Source: Arachidicoccus ginsenosidivorans
Lineage (GTDB): Bacteria > Bacteroidota > Bacteroidia > Chitinophagales > Chitinophagaceae
NCBI RefSeq assembly: GCF_007971385.1
Contig: NZ_CP042434.1
Location: forward strand, 3,472,001-3,536,000
Reading direction: 5' to 3'
DNA: 64,000 nt
Part shown: positions 49,541 through 59,640 of the stretch, piece after piece
How positions within the stretch are numbered: the stretch's first letter is position 1
Layout of the letters: each line of letters begins with the position of its first letter
Program-made: the position numbers and the translations under genes
The notes under the pieces: generated by a model
Seen by the model: only the letters and a program-made list of their open reading frames with translations
Database searches by the model: none
Told to the model about the DNA's origin: nothing

Positions 49541-50002
49541 TTAGTCACCAAAAGCGTCCAGATTCTTGGTCATTTCCCGGATCATGACCGTATTTTGTTT
49601 TAATATTTCCAGATCTATATCGCCACAGGCATCAGCATAAGATTCCAGTACCAGCGGATAAATAACCTTACGGATCTGCTTGCCCTTATCCGTTAAAAAG
49701 ATCAGCTTATGACGCCGGTCTTTTTCATGTTCTATTCTTTTGACCAGCGCTCTTTTGACCAGGGCATTGATCAGATAAGTGACACTGGATTTATCTTTAC
49801 TGAGTCGATCGCTGATTTCTTGTTGATTGATGCCGTCACTGCGCCAGAGCAGCCCGATGACTTCTAAAAGTTCAAAAGAAAGGTCTGGGTCCAGGGCACT
49901 GATCTTGGTCTGAATCACTTGTCGCATTTTGCTGCGCATCTCATTTTGGGCGCGCGCCAGCTCAAGGGCTAATGCAGCTTTTTGATTTTTTGCCTTTTTC
50001 AT
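49541..50002 (-). CDS. MarR-family transcriptional regulator
   Basis: 153 aa. Winged helix with LLWRSDGINQQEISDRLSKDKSSVTYLINALVKRALVKRIEHEKDRR, the recognition helix and the wing DRRHKLIFLT. Probably represses the usp and efflux genes downstream; palindromic AATATTAGTTTG...CAAACTAATATT at about 50076-50099 just upstream of its start is a candidate operator. Confidence 0.92.
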   Translation of the reverse strand: MKKAKNQKAALALELARAQNEMRSKMRQVIQTKISALDPDLSFELLEVIGLLWRSDGINQQEISDRLSKDKSSVTYLINALVKRALVKRIEHEKDRRHKLIFLTDKGKQIRKVIYPLVLESYADACGDIDLEILKQNTVMIREMTKNLDAFGD

Positions 50003-50075
50003 AATAGGTCTTTTTCGCCAATGGATATTGATAACCCTAAACCCGTTGACTGTATATAGTATAAAGTTACGAATA

Positions 50076-50099
50076 TTAGTTTGAATTCAAACTAATATT
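50076..50099. promoter_or_regulatory. Palindrome upstream of marR
   Basis: AATATTAGTTTGAATTCAAA and its continuation form a near-perfect inverted repeat centred on GAATTC, 24 bases long, about 75-95 bases 5' of the marR start codon. The size and place suit a MarR dimer. Confidence 0.7.
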
Positions 50100-50152
50100 A
50101 CCCAAGTTTTCTTTAGCTATTTTAGCAATATTTATAGTATGCTGACCCAAAA

Positions 50153-50305
50153 ATGAACATTGAACATAAATGTATTTATGGTGAACTGAAATTCTCCGGT
50201 TTGCATGGTGCTCATTTTACCATAGAACATTTGATTCCGGTTTCAAAAGGCGGTGTAGATGATTTGTCCAATGTAAATGTTTTATTTTCCCCCTGGTTTT
50301 ATTAA
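50153..50305 (+). pseudogene. HNH-endonuclease-like remnant
   Basis: A 50-codon frame with HKCIYGEL and FTIEHLIPVSKGGVDDLSNV; the second part is a good match for the HNH core xxxDHxxPxSKGGxDxxxN, with Glu for Asp. The first zinc Cys pair is incomplete and the C-terminal CxxC part is missing, so it is a fragment, unlikely to be active. Confidence 0.6.
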
Positions 50306-50444
50306 CTATAAATTTAGCGGATGATTGTTTTTTTAAAAAGAAAAAATACGGGCTATTTAATTGAATTTCTGTTTGTTCTTAACGAGTTGTTTGGTTTTAT
50401 TTAAAAAATATTTGGCAGTTTGAATCTTAAAATATAAATTGCAG

Positions 50445-50458
50445 CTTAAACGTTTAAG
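50445..50458. promoter_or_regulatory. LacI-type operator upstream of the GH172 gene
   Basis: CTTAAACGTTTAAG, a perfect 14-base palindrome with central CG. The half-site CTTAAACG recurs at 50489-50496, 61 bases before the GH172 ATG. The same palindrome, with changes, is at 52814 and 59350. Confidence 0.8.
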
Positions 50459-50556
50459 TAAACTATTTTATCGCAACCTTCTTTGCTACTTAAACGGGGA
50501 TTTGCATTGTTTATCTGGATACAATTTACAACTCAGTCACTCTAAATGCGCTAATT

Positions 50557-51726
50557 ATGATTAAATTGAGATTTGCTGTATTTTTTGTTTTAACGCTTTT
50601 GATGGGATCTTCCCTGAAGGCGCAAAATGCCTATAACGGTATCAATGGAACCATTAGTAACCTCTACCAACTTTCAGATGCCAAATCCAGGTCTATAAGC
50701 CCGGAAAACTTTACCGGTGAAAAAGGTAAAGGAGGGATGGCTACTGAAGGAACAGGTAAAAATGCGGCGCGTGATCTGGGTAAAGGTTGGAAAATAAGCC
50801 CAAGTGTCGTTATTAAACCTCATACCACTTTTACCATTGCGGATATTGATGGGTCAGGGTCTATACAGCATATCTGGATGACTCCAACGGGTAACTGGCG
50901 CAATTCTATTCTTCGCTTTTATTGGGATGGTGAAGATACCCCTTCAGTAGAAGCACCCGTGGGCGATTTTTTCTGTATGGGCTGGGGTAAATATTCTCCT
51001 CTAGTATCCATGGCGGTTTGCGTTAATCCTGGCAGTGCGTTTAATTGTTACTGGCCTATGCCTTTTAGAAAACATTGTCGTATAACCATGGAAAATATTG
51101 ATGAACATCCAATGACCCTTTATTATCAGGTAGACTATATAGAAACCAAAGTGCCGGATGATGCCGCCTATTTTCATGCGCAGTTCCGCAGGGTGAACCC
51201 ACAACCGTATAAAAAAGAATATGTTTTGCTGGATAATGTAAAAGGGAGAGGTCAGTATGTAGGTACTTATATGGCCATCGGTGTACATAATAATGGCTGG
51301 TGGGGTGAAGGAGAAATTAAGTTTTATATGGATGGGGATACGCAGTATCCCACCATCTGCGGAACTGGTACAGAAGATTATTTTTGTGGTTCTTATGATT
51401 TTGATACGCACAAGAAAAATGATGCCGGTGTGGAAAAGGTAGACTATACGGAATACTGTACGCCTTATGCGGGCCTGTGTCAGGTGTTAAGAGGTGATGG
51501 GCATTATGAGGTATCACAGCGATTTGGGATGTACAGATGGCATATAACGGATCCGATCCGCTTTGAGAAGGATCTGAAAGTTACCATTCAGGATCTGGGT
51601 TGGCGCAGTGAAGGGCGGTATCTGCCTTTGCAGGATGATATTGCGACCACCGTATTCTGGTATCAGACCCAGCCGCATCAGCCATTTCCAAAATTTCCGG
51701 ATAAGGATGCGCTGGAAGTCAATTAA
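50557..51726 (+). CDS. GH172 (DUF2961) glycoside hydrolase, secreted
   Basis: 389 aa with a signal peptide (RFAVFFVLTLLMGSSLKAQ). Shows IQHIWMTPTGNWRNSILRFYWDGEDTPSVEAPVGDFFCMG, MPFRKHCRITMEN and GTGTEDYFCGSYDF, all DUF2961/GH172 blocks, whose fold is a double jelly-roll trimer with Glu catalytic residues. Known activities of the family are on D-fructofuranose and D-arabinofuranose linkages. First gene of the locus regulated by the LacI gene next to it. Confidence 0.88.
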   Translation: MIKLRFAVFFVLTLLMGSSLKAQNAYNGINGTISNLYQLSDAKSRSISPENFTGEKGKGGMATEGTGKNAARDLGKGWKISPSVVIKPHTTFTIADIDGSGSIQHIWMTPTGNWRNSILRFYWDGEDTPSVEAPVGDFFCMGWGKYSPLVSMAVCVNPGSAFNCYWPMPFRKHCRITMENIDEHPMTLYYQVDYIETKVPDDAAYFHAQFRRVNPQPYKKEYVLLDNVKGRGQYVGTYMAIGVHNNGWWGEGEIKFYMDGDTQYPTICGTGTEDYFCGSYDFDTHKKNDAGVEKVDYTEYCTPYAGLCQVLRGDGHYEVSQRFGMYRWHITDPIRFEKDLKVTIQDLGWRSEGRYLPLQDDIATTVFWYQTQPHQPFPKFPDKDALEVN

Positions 51727-51743
51727 AATAAACAAATAATCCT

Positions 51744-51751
51744 TACATTTG
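51744..51751 (+). promoter_or_regulatory. -7 promoter element before the second LacI gene
   Basis: TACATTTG fits TAnnTTTG exactly, 26 bases before the ATG at 51777. No -33 TTTG at standard spacing. Confidence 0.45.
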
Positions 51752-51776
51752 GCTGATAAAGCATTGATTTACATTC

Positions 51777-52793
51777 ATGAATAGAAAGACTTCCCTTAAA
51801 GATATAGCCGAGCACCTGGGTGTTTCCACTGCGCTGGTTTCCTATGTGATCAATCATAAGGAAAAACAGTTTCGGGTGGGCCCGGAAATGGTGAAAAAAA
51901 TCCGGAAGGCCGCTATAGAGATGAACTATCAGCCAAATTTAGTGGCTAAAAGTTTAAAAAGCGGCCAGACAAAAACAATAGGACTTATTGTAGCAGATAT
52001 CTCTAATCCGTTTTTCTCCATGATTGCCCGCTTGATCGAGGATGAGGCCAGAAAGCAAGGATATGTTGTCTTTTTTGGCAGCAGTGACGAAAATGCCCAG
52101 AAATCACAAAGTCTGAGTAGTGTATTTCTAAATCGGCAAGTAGATGGATTTATCATTGCGCCTGCAGAGCATACGGAGGATCAGATACTGGCCTTGCAAA
52201 ATACGGGGAAACCTGTGGTACTTATTGATCGTTATTTTCCTGGGCTGCCAGCGGATATTGTTCGGATCAATAATGCTGAGATCGCCCAGGAAGCGGTGAG
52301 CCATTTAATTAGTAAGGGTAGAAAAAATATAGCAGTATTGACCTATAAGACTACCCTGGCACATATTACGGATCGCACCAAGGGGTACCAACAGGCACTA
52401 AAGAAACATGGATTAAAGGCCAATAAGGCGCTGATCTGTGAAGCGTCTTATCAGGACATTGAAACAGATGTAGAAAGGCAACTGTTGAAACTTTTTAACG
52501 GCAAGCATAAGGTGGATGCTATATTTTTTGTTACCAACAGCCTGGCAGTACTGGGGCTTAAAATTATTAATAGACTGGGCATTAAAGTACCGGATGAACT
52601 AGCCATTGTTTCTTTTGACCAAAGTGATGCCTTTGATTTTTTCTATGCACCATTAAGCTATGTTTCACAGTGCCTGCATCAATTAGGAGCGGAAGCGGTA
52701 AGTCTCTTGGTTAAAAAGTTGCAACAGCTCCCGTATGAAAGAATATTTGAATCGGTGATCGTTGAAGCCAAATTGGTTATTAGAGATAGTTAA
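51777..52793 (+). CDS. LacI-family transcriptional regulator (pentose/fucose locus)
   Basis: 338 aa. The helix-turn-helix SLKDIAEHLGVSTALVSYVIN and hinge YQPNLVAKSLKSG are standard; sensor domain with GLIVADISNPFFS and DGFIIAPAE. It sits inside the locus, between GH172 and the DUF6786-like gene. Three palindromes of CTTAAACGTTTAAG type flank the locus genes, one just downstream of this gene, so it is the likely regulator of GH172, FucI, FucP, kinase and SusCD. Confidence 0.93.
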   Translation: MNRKTSLKDIAEHLGVSTALVSYVINHKEKQFRVGPEMVKKIRKAAIEMNYQPNLVAKSLKSGQTKTIGLIVADISNPFFSMIARLIEDEARKQGYVVFFGSSDENAQKSQSLSSVFLNRQVDGFIIAPAEHTEDQILALQNTGKPVVLIDRYFPGLPADIVRINNAEIAQEAVSHLISKGRKNIAVLTYKTTLAHITDRTKGYQQALKKHGLKANKALICEASYQDIETDVERQLLKLFNGKHKVDAIFFVTNSLAVLGLKIINRLGIKVPDELAIVSFDQSDAFDFFYAPLSYVSQCLHQLGAEAVSLLVKKLQQLPYERIFESVIVEAKLVIRDS

Positions 52794-52813
52794 TCTTATT
52801 TGTGGCTTAAAAA

Positions 52814-52829
52814 GCTTAAAGGTTTAAGC
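52814..52829. promoter_or_regulatory. LacI-type operator upstream of the DUF6786 lipoprotein gene
   Basis: GCTTAAAGGTTTAAGC, palindromic over 16 bases except for the central GG. It lies 92 bases before the ATG at 52921. Confidence 0.75.
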
Positions 52830-52920
52830 AAATATCAATTGCCATAAATTGAATATAAAATGGAATTATGTAATAAATTTTCGAAGTTTTCTATTTTTTT
52901 ATTTTTAAACAAACAAAGAA

Positions 52921-54219
52921 ATGTATTCCATAAAAAAAAATTGCCGACAGGCATTGTCAATTTCTCTTTTCACATTAACCATCTTATGTATGTCGTGTAA
53001 AAATAACAATGGCCATGCGTCTAGTAGTGACAATAATAGTAGCGATACAGTTCACACAGATAGTCTTTCAAATAACTTTGGCAAAGACCTCCGTTTTTTG
53101 AAGGACAAAGACAGTGGATTACTAGTGCTGACTTTACCAGGCAATCCAGCAGCACAGGTGATTGTTTCGCCAAAATATCAGGCGAAGGTTTTTACTTCTA
53201 CAGCTGAAGGGTTATCTGGCCGTAGTTTTGGCTGGGTCAATTATAAAGCTTTCTCTGGGGCTGTGGATCCTCATATGAATGCCTATGGTGGAGAAAACAG
53301 GTTTTGGTTAGGTCCGGAAGGGGGAAAGTTTTCCTTATTTTTTGCACCTGGCACTAAAATGGATTTTGATCATTGGAAAACCCCTGCAGACTATGATACG
53401 GCGCCCTGGCACTTAGAAAAGGCAGATGCAAGTTCTGCAATGCTGACAAAACAAATGAATCTGCTAAATTACAGCGGGACAAAACTTTCTTTATCCATTG
53501 ACAGAACCATTCGTGTTTTGTCTGCAGCGGAAATGCAACAACAAACAGGACTCGATTTTAAAAGGAATCTGACTGATGTTAAAGCAGTGGGCTATATAAC
53601 AGAAAATAAATTAACCAATACCGGTAACCAGGCCTGGGATAAAAACACAGGTATGCCTTGCATCTGGATTTTAGATATGTTTACGCCATCGGAAAAAACG
53701 GTGATCGTTGTTCCATTTAAATCAACACCAGAGCAGCAGTTTAAGGAGGTCGCTACGACAGATTATTTTGGCCAGATTGCTCCTGACAGGTTAAAACACA
53801 ATGATCATGTGCTTTACCTGAAAGCAGATGGCAAAAGCAGGGGTAAATTGGGTGTAAGCCCTGTTAAGGCCAAGGATTGGATCGGAAGTTACGCCGCAGA
53901 TACAAAGGTTCTTACCTTACTTCATTTTGATCTGGATCCAGCGGCTAAATACCTGAATCAGGAGTGGAATACCAATAAACCTCCTTTTATCGGGGATGCG
54001 GTCAATGCATATAATGACGGCCCCTTGGAAGATGGAAGCCAGATGGGACCTTTTTATGAAATGGAAAGCGTTTCTGCGGCGGCCTTCCTGGCGCCAGGCG
54101 CTTCGCTGATGCATAGGCAATCTGTTTACCATTTTACTGGATCTGTAAATGAATTAAATATAATCGCAGAAAAAATGCTGGGGGTTTCCCTGTCAGAGAT
54201 TGAAGGTGCCTTTCAGTAA
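52921..54219 (+). CDS. DUF6786-like secreted lipoprotein
   Basis: 432 aa with lipobox (LTILCMSC, Cys near residue 22) and a Ser/Asn/Asp-rich linker. The mature part has GRSFGWVNYKAFSG, GGENRFWLGPEGGKFSLFFAPG and DDGPLEDGSQMGPFYEMES-like blocks known from Bacteroidota carbohydrate loci. The beta-rich, mutarotase-like look suggests a sugar-binding or epimerase-like fold, but no catalytic residues can be assigned. Probably binds or processes sugar outside the inner membrane. Confidence 0.8.
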   Translation: MYSIKKNCRQALSISLFTLTILCMSCKNNNGHASSSDNNSSDTVHTDSLSNNFGKDLRFLKDKDSGLLVLTLPGNPAAQVIVSPKYQAKVFTSTAEGLSGRSFGWVNYKAFSGAVDPHMNAYGGENRFWLGPEGGKFSLFFAPGTKMDFDHWKTPADYDTAPWHLEKADASSAMLTKQMNLLNYSGTKLSLSIDRTIRVLSAAEMQQQTGLDFKRNLTDVKAVGYITENKLTNTGNQAWDKNTGMPCIWILDMFTPSEKTVIVVPFKSTPEQQFKEVATTDYFGQIAPDRLKHNDHVLYLKADGKSRGKLGVSPVKAKDWIGSYAADTKVLTLLHFDLDPAAKYLNQEWNTNKPPFIGDAVNAYNDGPLEDGSQMGPFYEMESVSAAAFLAPGASLMHRQSVYHFTGSVNELNIIAEKMLGVSLSEIEGAFQ

Positions 54220-54428
54220 GGCACTCTTTGGTTACATACATAACATCGGATAAGTGTTGGCAGTTGGGACGCCATTAAACAACTTATTCATTCACAAATC
54301 GATCATTTAAAAAGTTGATTTGCAAGGTTCAAAAAAATGACTTTTGGAACCTAACGGATAAGTCATGCCCTGAATGGACGCTTATTAATTCGAAAATATT
54401 TAAAACTTTTCAATAAATACAAAAGCAC

Positions 54429-56228
54429 ATGCAAACAAAAACGAAAGAACAAGAAATATTTTATCCAGCCATTGGCATTAGACCAATTATTGATGGAAGG
54501 CTTGGTGGCATAAGGGAATCCTTGGAAGATACCACTATGCAGATGGCTCGTAGTGTGGCCAAATTATTTGCGCAGCAGTTGCATTCCCCAGACGGTTCTG
54601 CGGTGCGGGTTGTGATTGCTGACAGTACCATAGGCGGGGTCAAAGAAGCGGATAACTGCAGAAGGAAATTTGAGCTGGAAAATGTCGGTGTGTCCCTGTC
54701 AGTTACACCATGCTGGTGTTATGGTAGTGAAACCATGGATATGCATCCCACTATGCCTAAGGCTATCTGGGGTTTTAATGGCACGGAGCGTCCAGGCGCT
54801 GTTTATCTGGCTGCCACCCTGGCGGCTCACAATCAATTTGGACTGCCTGCTTTTGGCATTTATGGACACGATGTACAGGATATGGGTGATGAAAGGATTC
54901 CACAGGATGTCAGTGAAAAATTATTGACTTTTGCCAGGGCAGGGCTGGCCGTAGCGCTGATGCGCGGGAGGGCCTATTTGGCCATCGGATCTGTTTGTAT
55001 GGGCATTGCGGGCTCCATGGTGAATGCACAGCTGTTGCAGGAGTATTTTGGCATGCGCACTGAATTTGTGGATTCCAGCGAAGTATTAAGGCGCATTGAA
55101 AAGGGAATCTTTGATAAGAATGAATTTGGTAAGGCAAAAGCCTGGGTGACTAAATATTGTAAGGAAGGCGAGGATTATAACAGGGTAGAAAAACGCTTTA
55201 CCCGGGAAAAGTTGGATCAGGACTGGGATTTTGTGATTAAGATGACGATGATTATCCGCGATCTGATGCAAGGCAATGATCACCTAAAAACAATTGGATA
55301 CGGCGAAGAAGCGGGCGGACATAATGCGATTGTATCCGGATTCCAGGGGCAGCGGCAGTGGACGGACTTTTTACCCAATGGGGACTTTGCTGAAGCAATA
55401 CTTAACTCTTCTTTTGACTGGAATGGCATAAGGGCTCCTTTAACGGTGGCCACCGAGAATGACAGTCTAAATGGTATCAGCATGTTGCTCGGTAATCTAC
55501 TAACGCATACGGCGCAGATCTTTGCTGATGTGAGAACTTATTGGAGTGCGGACAGTGTGGAGCGTGTTACTGGCTGGAGACCAGAAGGAGTGGCATCGGG
55601 TGGATTTATTCATCTGATCAATTCTGGCTCTGCAACACTGGACGGTACCGGTCAGCAAGAAAAAAACGCTGTCCCTGTCATGAAACCATTTTGGGAGATT
55701 TCAGAGGCGGAAAAAGAGGCTTGCCTGGAGGCGACTACCTGGTATCCGGCCAACACGGATTATTTTCGAGGTGGTGGCTTTTCTTCTAAATTTGTGACCA
55801 GAGGCGAGATGGCTGTTACTATGTGTAGGTTAAATCTGGTAGCGGGCCTTGGACCTGTATTGCAGATTGCAGAAGGCGAGACGGTGAGCTTGCCGGATCA
55901 AGTGCATACCACACTTGATAACCGTACTGATAAAACCTGGCCTACCACCTGGTTTGTACCGAGAACTGACAAAAACGCCAGAGGGCCTTTTAGGGATGTT
56001 TATAGTGTTATGGCGGCCTGGGGTGCCAATCATGGTGCAATTTGCAGTGGCCACATTGGCCATGAACTCATCGCCCTGGCAGCGATGCTTAGAATCCCGG
56101 TAAACATGCACAATGTGGCCCCCGAAAAAATCATGCGTCCCTCGACCTGGAGCAGTTTTGGAGCTGATCCTGAAGGAGCTGATTACAGAGCCTGCAGACA
56201 ATTTGGACCGCTATATAAAACCCATTAA
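54429..56228 (+). CDS. fucI: L-fucose/D-arabinose isomerase
   Basis: 599 aa, the size of E. coli FucI (591). [84 protein letters not shown] and the C-terminal [20 protein letters not shown] are FucI blocks, with Mn-ligand Glu/Asp/His. Converts L-fucose to L-fuculose and also D-arabinose to D-ribulose. Followed after 9 bases by fucP. Confidence 0.96.
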   Translation: MQTKTKEQEIFYPAIGIRPIIDGRLGGIRESLEDTTMQMARSVAKLFAQQLHSPDGSAVRVVIADSTIGGVKEADNCRRKFELENVGVSLSVTPCWCYGSETMDMHPTMPKAIWGFNGTERPGAVYLAATLAAHNQFGLPAFGIYGHDVQDMGDERIPQDVSEKLLTFARAGLAVALMRGRAYLAIGSVCMGIAGSMVNAQLLQEYFGMRTEFVDSSEVLRRIEKGIFDKNEFGKAKAWVTKYCKEGEDYNRVEKRFTREKLDQDWDFVIKMTMIIRDLMQGNDHLKTIGYGEEAGGHNAIVSGFQGQRQWTDFLPNGDFAEAILNSSFDWNGIRAPLTVATENDSLNGISMLLGNLLTHTAQIFADVRTYWSADSVERVTGWRPEGVASGGFIHLINSGSATLDGTGQQEKNAVPVMKPFWEISEAEKEACLEATTWYPANTDYFRGGGFSSKFVTRGEMAVTMCRLNLVAGLGPVLQIAEGETVSLPDQVHTTLDNRTDKTWPTTWFVPRTDKNARGPFRDVYSVMAAWGANHGAICSGHIGHELIALAAMLRIPVNMHNVAPEKIMRPSTWSSFGADPEGADYRACRQFGPLYKTH

Positions 56229-56237
56229 TCATTCATT

Positions 56238-57598
56238 ATGAATCATCGTAGCAGCGTACCGCTTTTTAAAGGAGAAGGAGGCAAAAATTATCTAAGGCCT
56301 TTTATCCTCATCACCGTGCTATTTTTGCTATGGGGATTTGCCCATGGCCTCCTGGATGTGTTGGATAAGCATTTTCAAGATACCTTACATGTATCGAAGG
56401 CCGAGTCAGGCTTTGTGCAATTCTCTTTGTATATCGGCTATTTAGTGATGGCTTATCCAGCTGGTATCTTTATGAAGCGTCACGGTTATAAAAAAGGAAT
56501 TATCCTGGGATTATCGCTTTTTGCCTTGGGCGCCTTTTTGTTTTATCCGGCGGCTAAGCTGGCAGCCTTTATTCCCTTTTTACTGGCATTATTTATTTTG
56601 GCCTGTGGCCTGGCCTGCCTGGAAACAGCTGCCAATCCTTTTACGACAGTCATGGGGCCTGTCTCCGGTGCTGCCAGAAGAATCAATATTGCCCAGTCTT
56701 TTAATGGACTGGGTTGGATTCTGGGGCCTTTAATGGGTGGGCTTTTGATCTTTGGTGCTGAGCAAAAAGGCAATGCTGGTACTTTTGATTCTTTAATCCC
56801 TCCATATATGATGGTGGGCTGTATTGTGACGGTTTTAATTCTTGTTTTTGTATTTACCAAACTTCCGGTGATCCAGGAAAAAAATGATCCTGAATCGAGG
56901 CAGATCGCTGATAACGCCCCTGCCTCCGCCCTTTTAAAACATCCCATGTTTGTGCTGGCTGTGATTGCCCAGATTTTATATGTTGCTGCGCAGACAGGCG
57001 TTAATTCTTTTTTTATCAATTATACAACTGATGCGATTACCGGGTTAAAACAAAGTGTTGCCGCCATGATGGAGCATCTGGGGGTATTTGGTAAGGTATT
57101 TATGCCCAAAATGCAGAACAAGCTGCTTCTTTAATTCTGGCGCTGGGTGGCATGGGCTCTTTTTGGATAGGTCGATTGGTAGGCGCTTATTTGATGAAAT
57201 TCTTTTCACCCAGAACCTTACTAGCCATCTATGGTTTGGTGAATACATTGCTTGTGGCCTTAGTAGTGATGCATTTAGGCTGGATGAGTGTGATCGCGCT
57301 TTTTTCCACTTATTTTTTTATGTCCATTATGTTCCCGACCATTTTTGCTATTGGTTTACGTGGCCTGGGACCGCTTACCAAAAAAGCTGCCTCCTTTCTG
57401 GTAATGGCAGTGGCAGGTGGGGCATTTTGTCCGCCGATAATGGGGGCGATTGGCGATCATTTTGGTATGCACGTGGCCTTTGTCGTCCCGCTGGTCTGTT
57501 TTTTATTTATTGCTGTTTTTGCCCTACTGACCATGACGCGGTTCAATAGGCATTTTAAGGGGGATGTAGCCAGAATAACGCTGAATGCGCATCATTAA
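56238..57598 (+). CDS. fucP: L-fucose/sugar:H+ symporter FucP, one frameshift
   Basis: MFS of the FucP branch. LLFLLWGFAHGLLDVLDKHFQ with the substrate-site residues, LVMAYPAGIFMKRHGYKKGI, ACLETAANPFTTVMGP and, after the break, FWIGRLVGAYLMKF. The frame breaks at 57108-57111 (AAAA); one extra A gives FMPKNAEQAASLILALGGMG. About 453 aa, 12 helices. E. coli FucP moves L-fucose, and also D-arabinose and L-galactose. Starts 9 bases after fucI. Confidence 0.94.
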
Positions 57599-57643
57599 TT
57601 ATGCGCCGCTATAATAACGAAAAACGAAAGAAAGTTGAAAATA

Positions 57644-59329
57644 ATGAATACGACACAAAAATATTGTTTGGGTGTAGATTTTGGGACAGACGCTGTCAGG
57701 TGCTTACTGGTAAATGCAGACAGTGGTAAAATTATGGCCGAGGCGGATTGCCTCTATCCCAGGTGGCAAAAAGGACTTTATTGTGATGCTCAAAATAAGG
57801 TATTTAGGCAACATCCACTGGATTACATAGAAAGCTTGATTGTTGTTGTCAACAAGGTTTTGCAGGGAATGGATGCAGACGTTGTCTCTGGTATAGGTGC
57901 TTTATCGATAGCCACTACCGGGTCTACACCTGCACCGGTAGATAAATCAGGTATGCCGCTTGCCTTATTGGCAGGTTTTAAAGAGGATCCAGATGCCATG
58001 TTCTATTTATGGAAAGACCATAGTTCGATCAAAGAAGCTGAGGATATCAACTGTTATAATGCCAGTCTTGGTGCCATAAACGGGATTTATCTGGAAGGTG
58101 TGGGTGGCTTTTATTCGCCGGAGTGGTTGTGGAGCAAATGGCTGCATTTATTAAGATCAGGCAGTGACGCCGCTAAGGCCTGTTACGCTTTTGTGGAACA
58201 TGCAGACTGGATGCCTTTTTTGCTGACCGGCGGTAAGGATGTAAAGACTTTAAAAAGGAATATATGCGCAGCCGGACATAAGGGACTTTGGTCTGAAAAA
58301 TGGAACGGCTTTCCGCCGGAAAGTTTTTTAAAAGGGGTGGACCCATTATTAAGTGATTGTAACAGCAGAATGAGTAGTGTGGTATATGACAGTGTTAAGT
58401 CAGCAGGTACGATCAGCTCAGACTGGGCAGAAAAATTAGGGTTGCCTGGTGACGTAAGAATTGGAATAGGGGCATTGGATGCCCATATGGGCGCCGTAGG
58501 CGGCCAGATCGAGCCTTATTTTCTAAGTAAAGTGATGGGCACATCTACTTGTGATATGTTGGTGGTACCTGCAGCGGAATTTCAAAAAAAGCAAATTATT
58601 GGCATCTGTGGTCAGGTGCCGGATTCTATCATACCAGGTATGATTGGCATGGAAGCTGGTCAGTCTGCTTTTGGGGATGTGTATAATTGGTTCAGTAAGT
58701 TTTTGCTGGCGCCGTTGGGTTGGTTGGGTATTTCTAATGATGCTACGCCGGAAAGTTTACTCAATATATTGTCTGAAAAGGCGGCCAGTTTAAACCTGGA
58801 TGAGTGGCGGCAATTGCCACTCAGTACGGACTGGTTTAATGGCAGGCGCAGTCCGGATGTACAACCTTTACTTAAAGCAGCGATTACAGGTCTGGAACTG
58901 GCTACGGACCCGGTGATGGTATTCGCCTCACTTGTAGAGGCCACCTGTTTTGGTAGTCGGGCCATTGTGGAAAGGTTTGTGGACAGCGGTATCCCCGTTA
59001 AAGGCATTATTGGGTTGGGCGGCATTGCCCATAAATCTTCCTTTGTTATGCAGCGGATGGCGGACATTTTGAACCGACCGATTAAATGTAATCGGGCCAA
59101 TCAATGTTGTGCCTTAGGGGCAGCTATGTTTGCCGCAACACAGGCTGGATGGTATGACAATATTGAGGTCGCCATGCAGCAGATGGGACAAGGTTTATTG
59201 ACGACCTATCTGCCCAACACGGATGCAAAGTGGAGAAATGTAATAGAAGAGCGTTATCAGCGGTATAAGCAGTTGGGTTATTTTATAGAACAGGAGGCAG
59301 CAAAGGAATTAGCGGTGAGTCTTCATTAA
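57644..59329 (+). CDS. FGGY-family kinase of ribulokinase (AraB) type
   Basis: 561 aa from ATG 57644 (MNTTQKYC). LGVDFGTDAVRCLLVNADSG, YPRWQKGLYCD, FRQHPLDYIESL, TTGSTPAPVDKSG, LDAHMGAVGGQI and KVMGTSTCDMLVVP are AraB blocks; FucK-type kinases lack the YPRWxxGLY and FRQHPLDYIE blocks. In this locus it would phosphorylate the ketose made by FucI. An AraB-like enzyme fits D-ribulose (to D-ribulose 5-phosphate) better than L-fuculose. Confidence 0.9.
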   Translation: MNTTQKYCLGVDFGTDAVRCLLVNADSGKIMAEADCLYPRWQKGLYCDAQNKVFRQHPLDYIESLIVVVNKVLQGMDADVVSGIGALSIATTGSTPAPVDKSGMPLALLAGFKEDPDAMFYLWKDHSSIKEAEDINCYNASLGAINGIYLEGVGGFYSPEWLWSKWLHLLRSGSDAAKACYAFVEHADWMPFLLTGGKDVKTLKRNICAAGHKGLWSEKWNGFPPESFLKGVDPLLSDCNSRMSSVVYDSVKSAGTISSDWAEKLGLPGDVRIGIGALDAHMGAVGGQIEPYFLSKVMGTSTCDMLVVPAAEFQKKQIIGICGQVPDSIIPGMIGMEAGQSAFGDVYNWFSKFLLAPLGWLGISNDATPESLLNILSEKAASLNLDEWRQLPLSTDWFNGRRSPDVQPLLKAAITGLELATDPVMVFASLVEATCFGSRAIVERFVDSGIPVKGIIGLGGIAHKSSFVMQRMADILNRPIKCNRANQCCALGAAMFAATQAGWYDNIEVAMQQMGQGLLTTYLPNTDAKWRNVIEERYQRYKQLGYFIEQEAAKELAVSLH

Positions 59330-59640
59330 TGGTTTTGTTTTTTTAAATGCTTAATCGTTTAAGTTAATATGAACAGCTGATGTCAGAGGAGGTTTTATGA
59401 AAGAATCGTATTTGCTTAGCAGGGGTTGCGGTGTTGTGGTTAAGGAGGTGTAAAGATGGGTTAAACGGTGAGGCGATTTAATCCTTGGCAGTCAGAAAAT
59501 TTCCACCAGCAAATAGCGGAACAATTAAATCATTTAAATATAGACACAATCATACGAGATCAGATGCAGTTTAAGCATCTTTATTTAAATCAGTTTTCAC
59601 TACACGAGCATTTATTTATTCACATTTTAATGCATTTAAA
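59330..59640. other. 311-base gap before susC
   Basis: Holds a LacI-type palindrome at 59350-59363 (listed separately) and AT-rich sequence; no ORF of note. It is the probable promoter region of the SusCD genes. Confidence 0.6.
59350..59363. promoter_or_regulatory. LacI-type operator upstream of susC
   Basis: CTTAATCGTTTAAG differs from the palindrome at 50445 at one base. It lies 21 bases after the kinase gene and 278 bases before susC. Confidence 0.7.

Larger units (their letters stand above)
50003..50556. other. 554-base gap between divergent marR and GH172 genes
   Basis: Contains the marR-side palindrome, a short HNH remnant and the LacI-type operators listed separately. Otherwise AT-rich. 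Confidence 0.6.
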
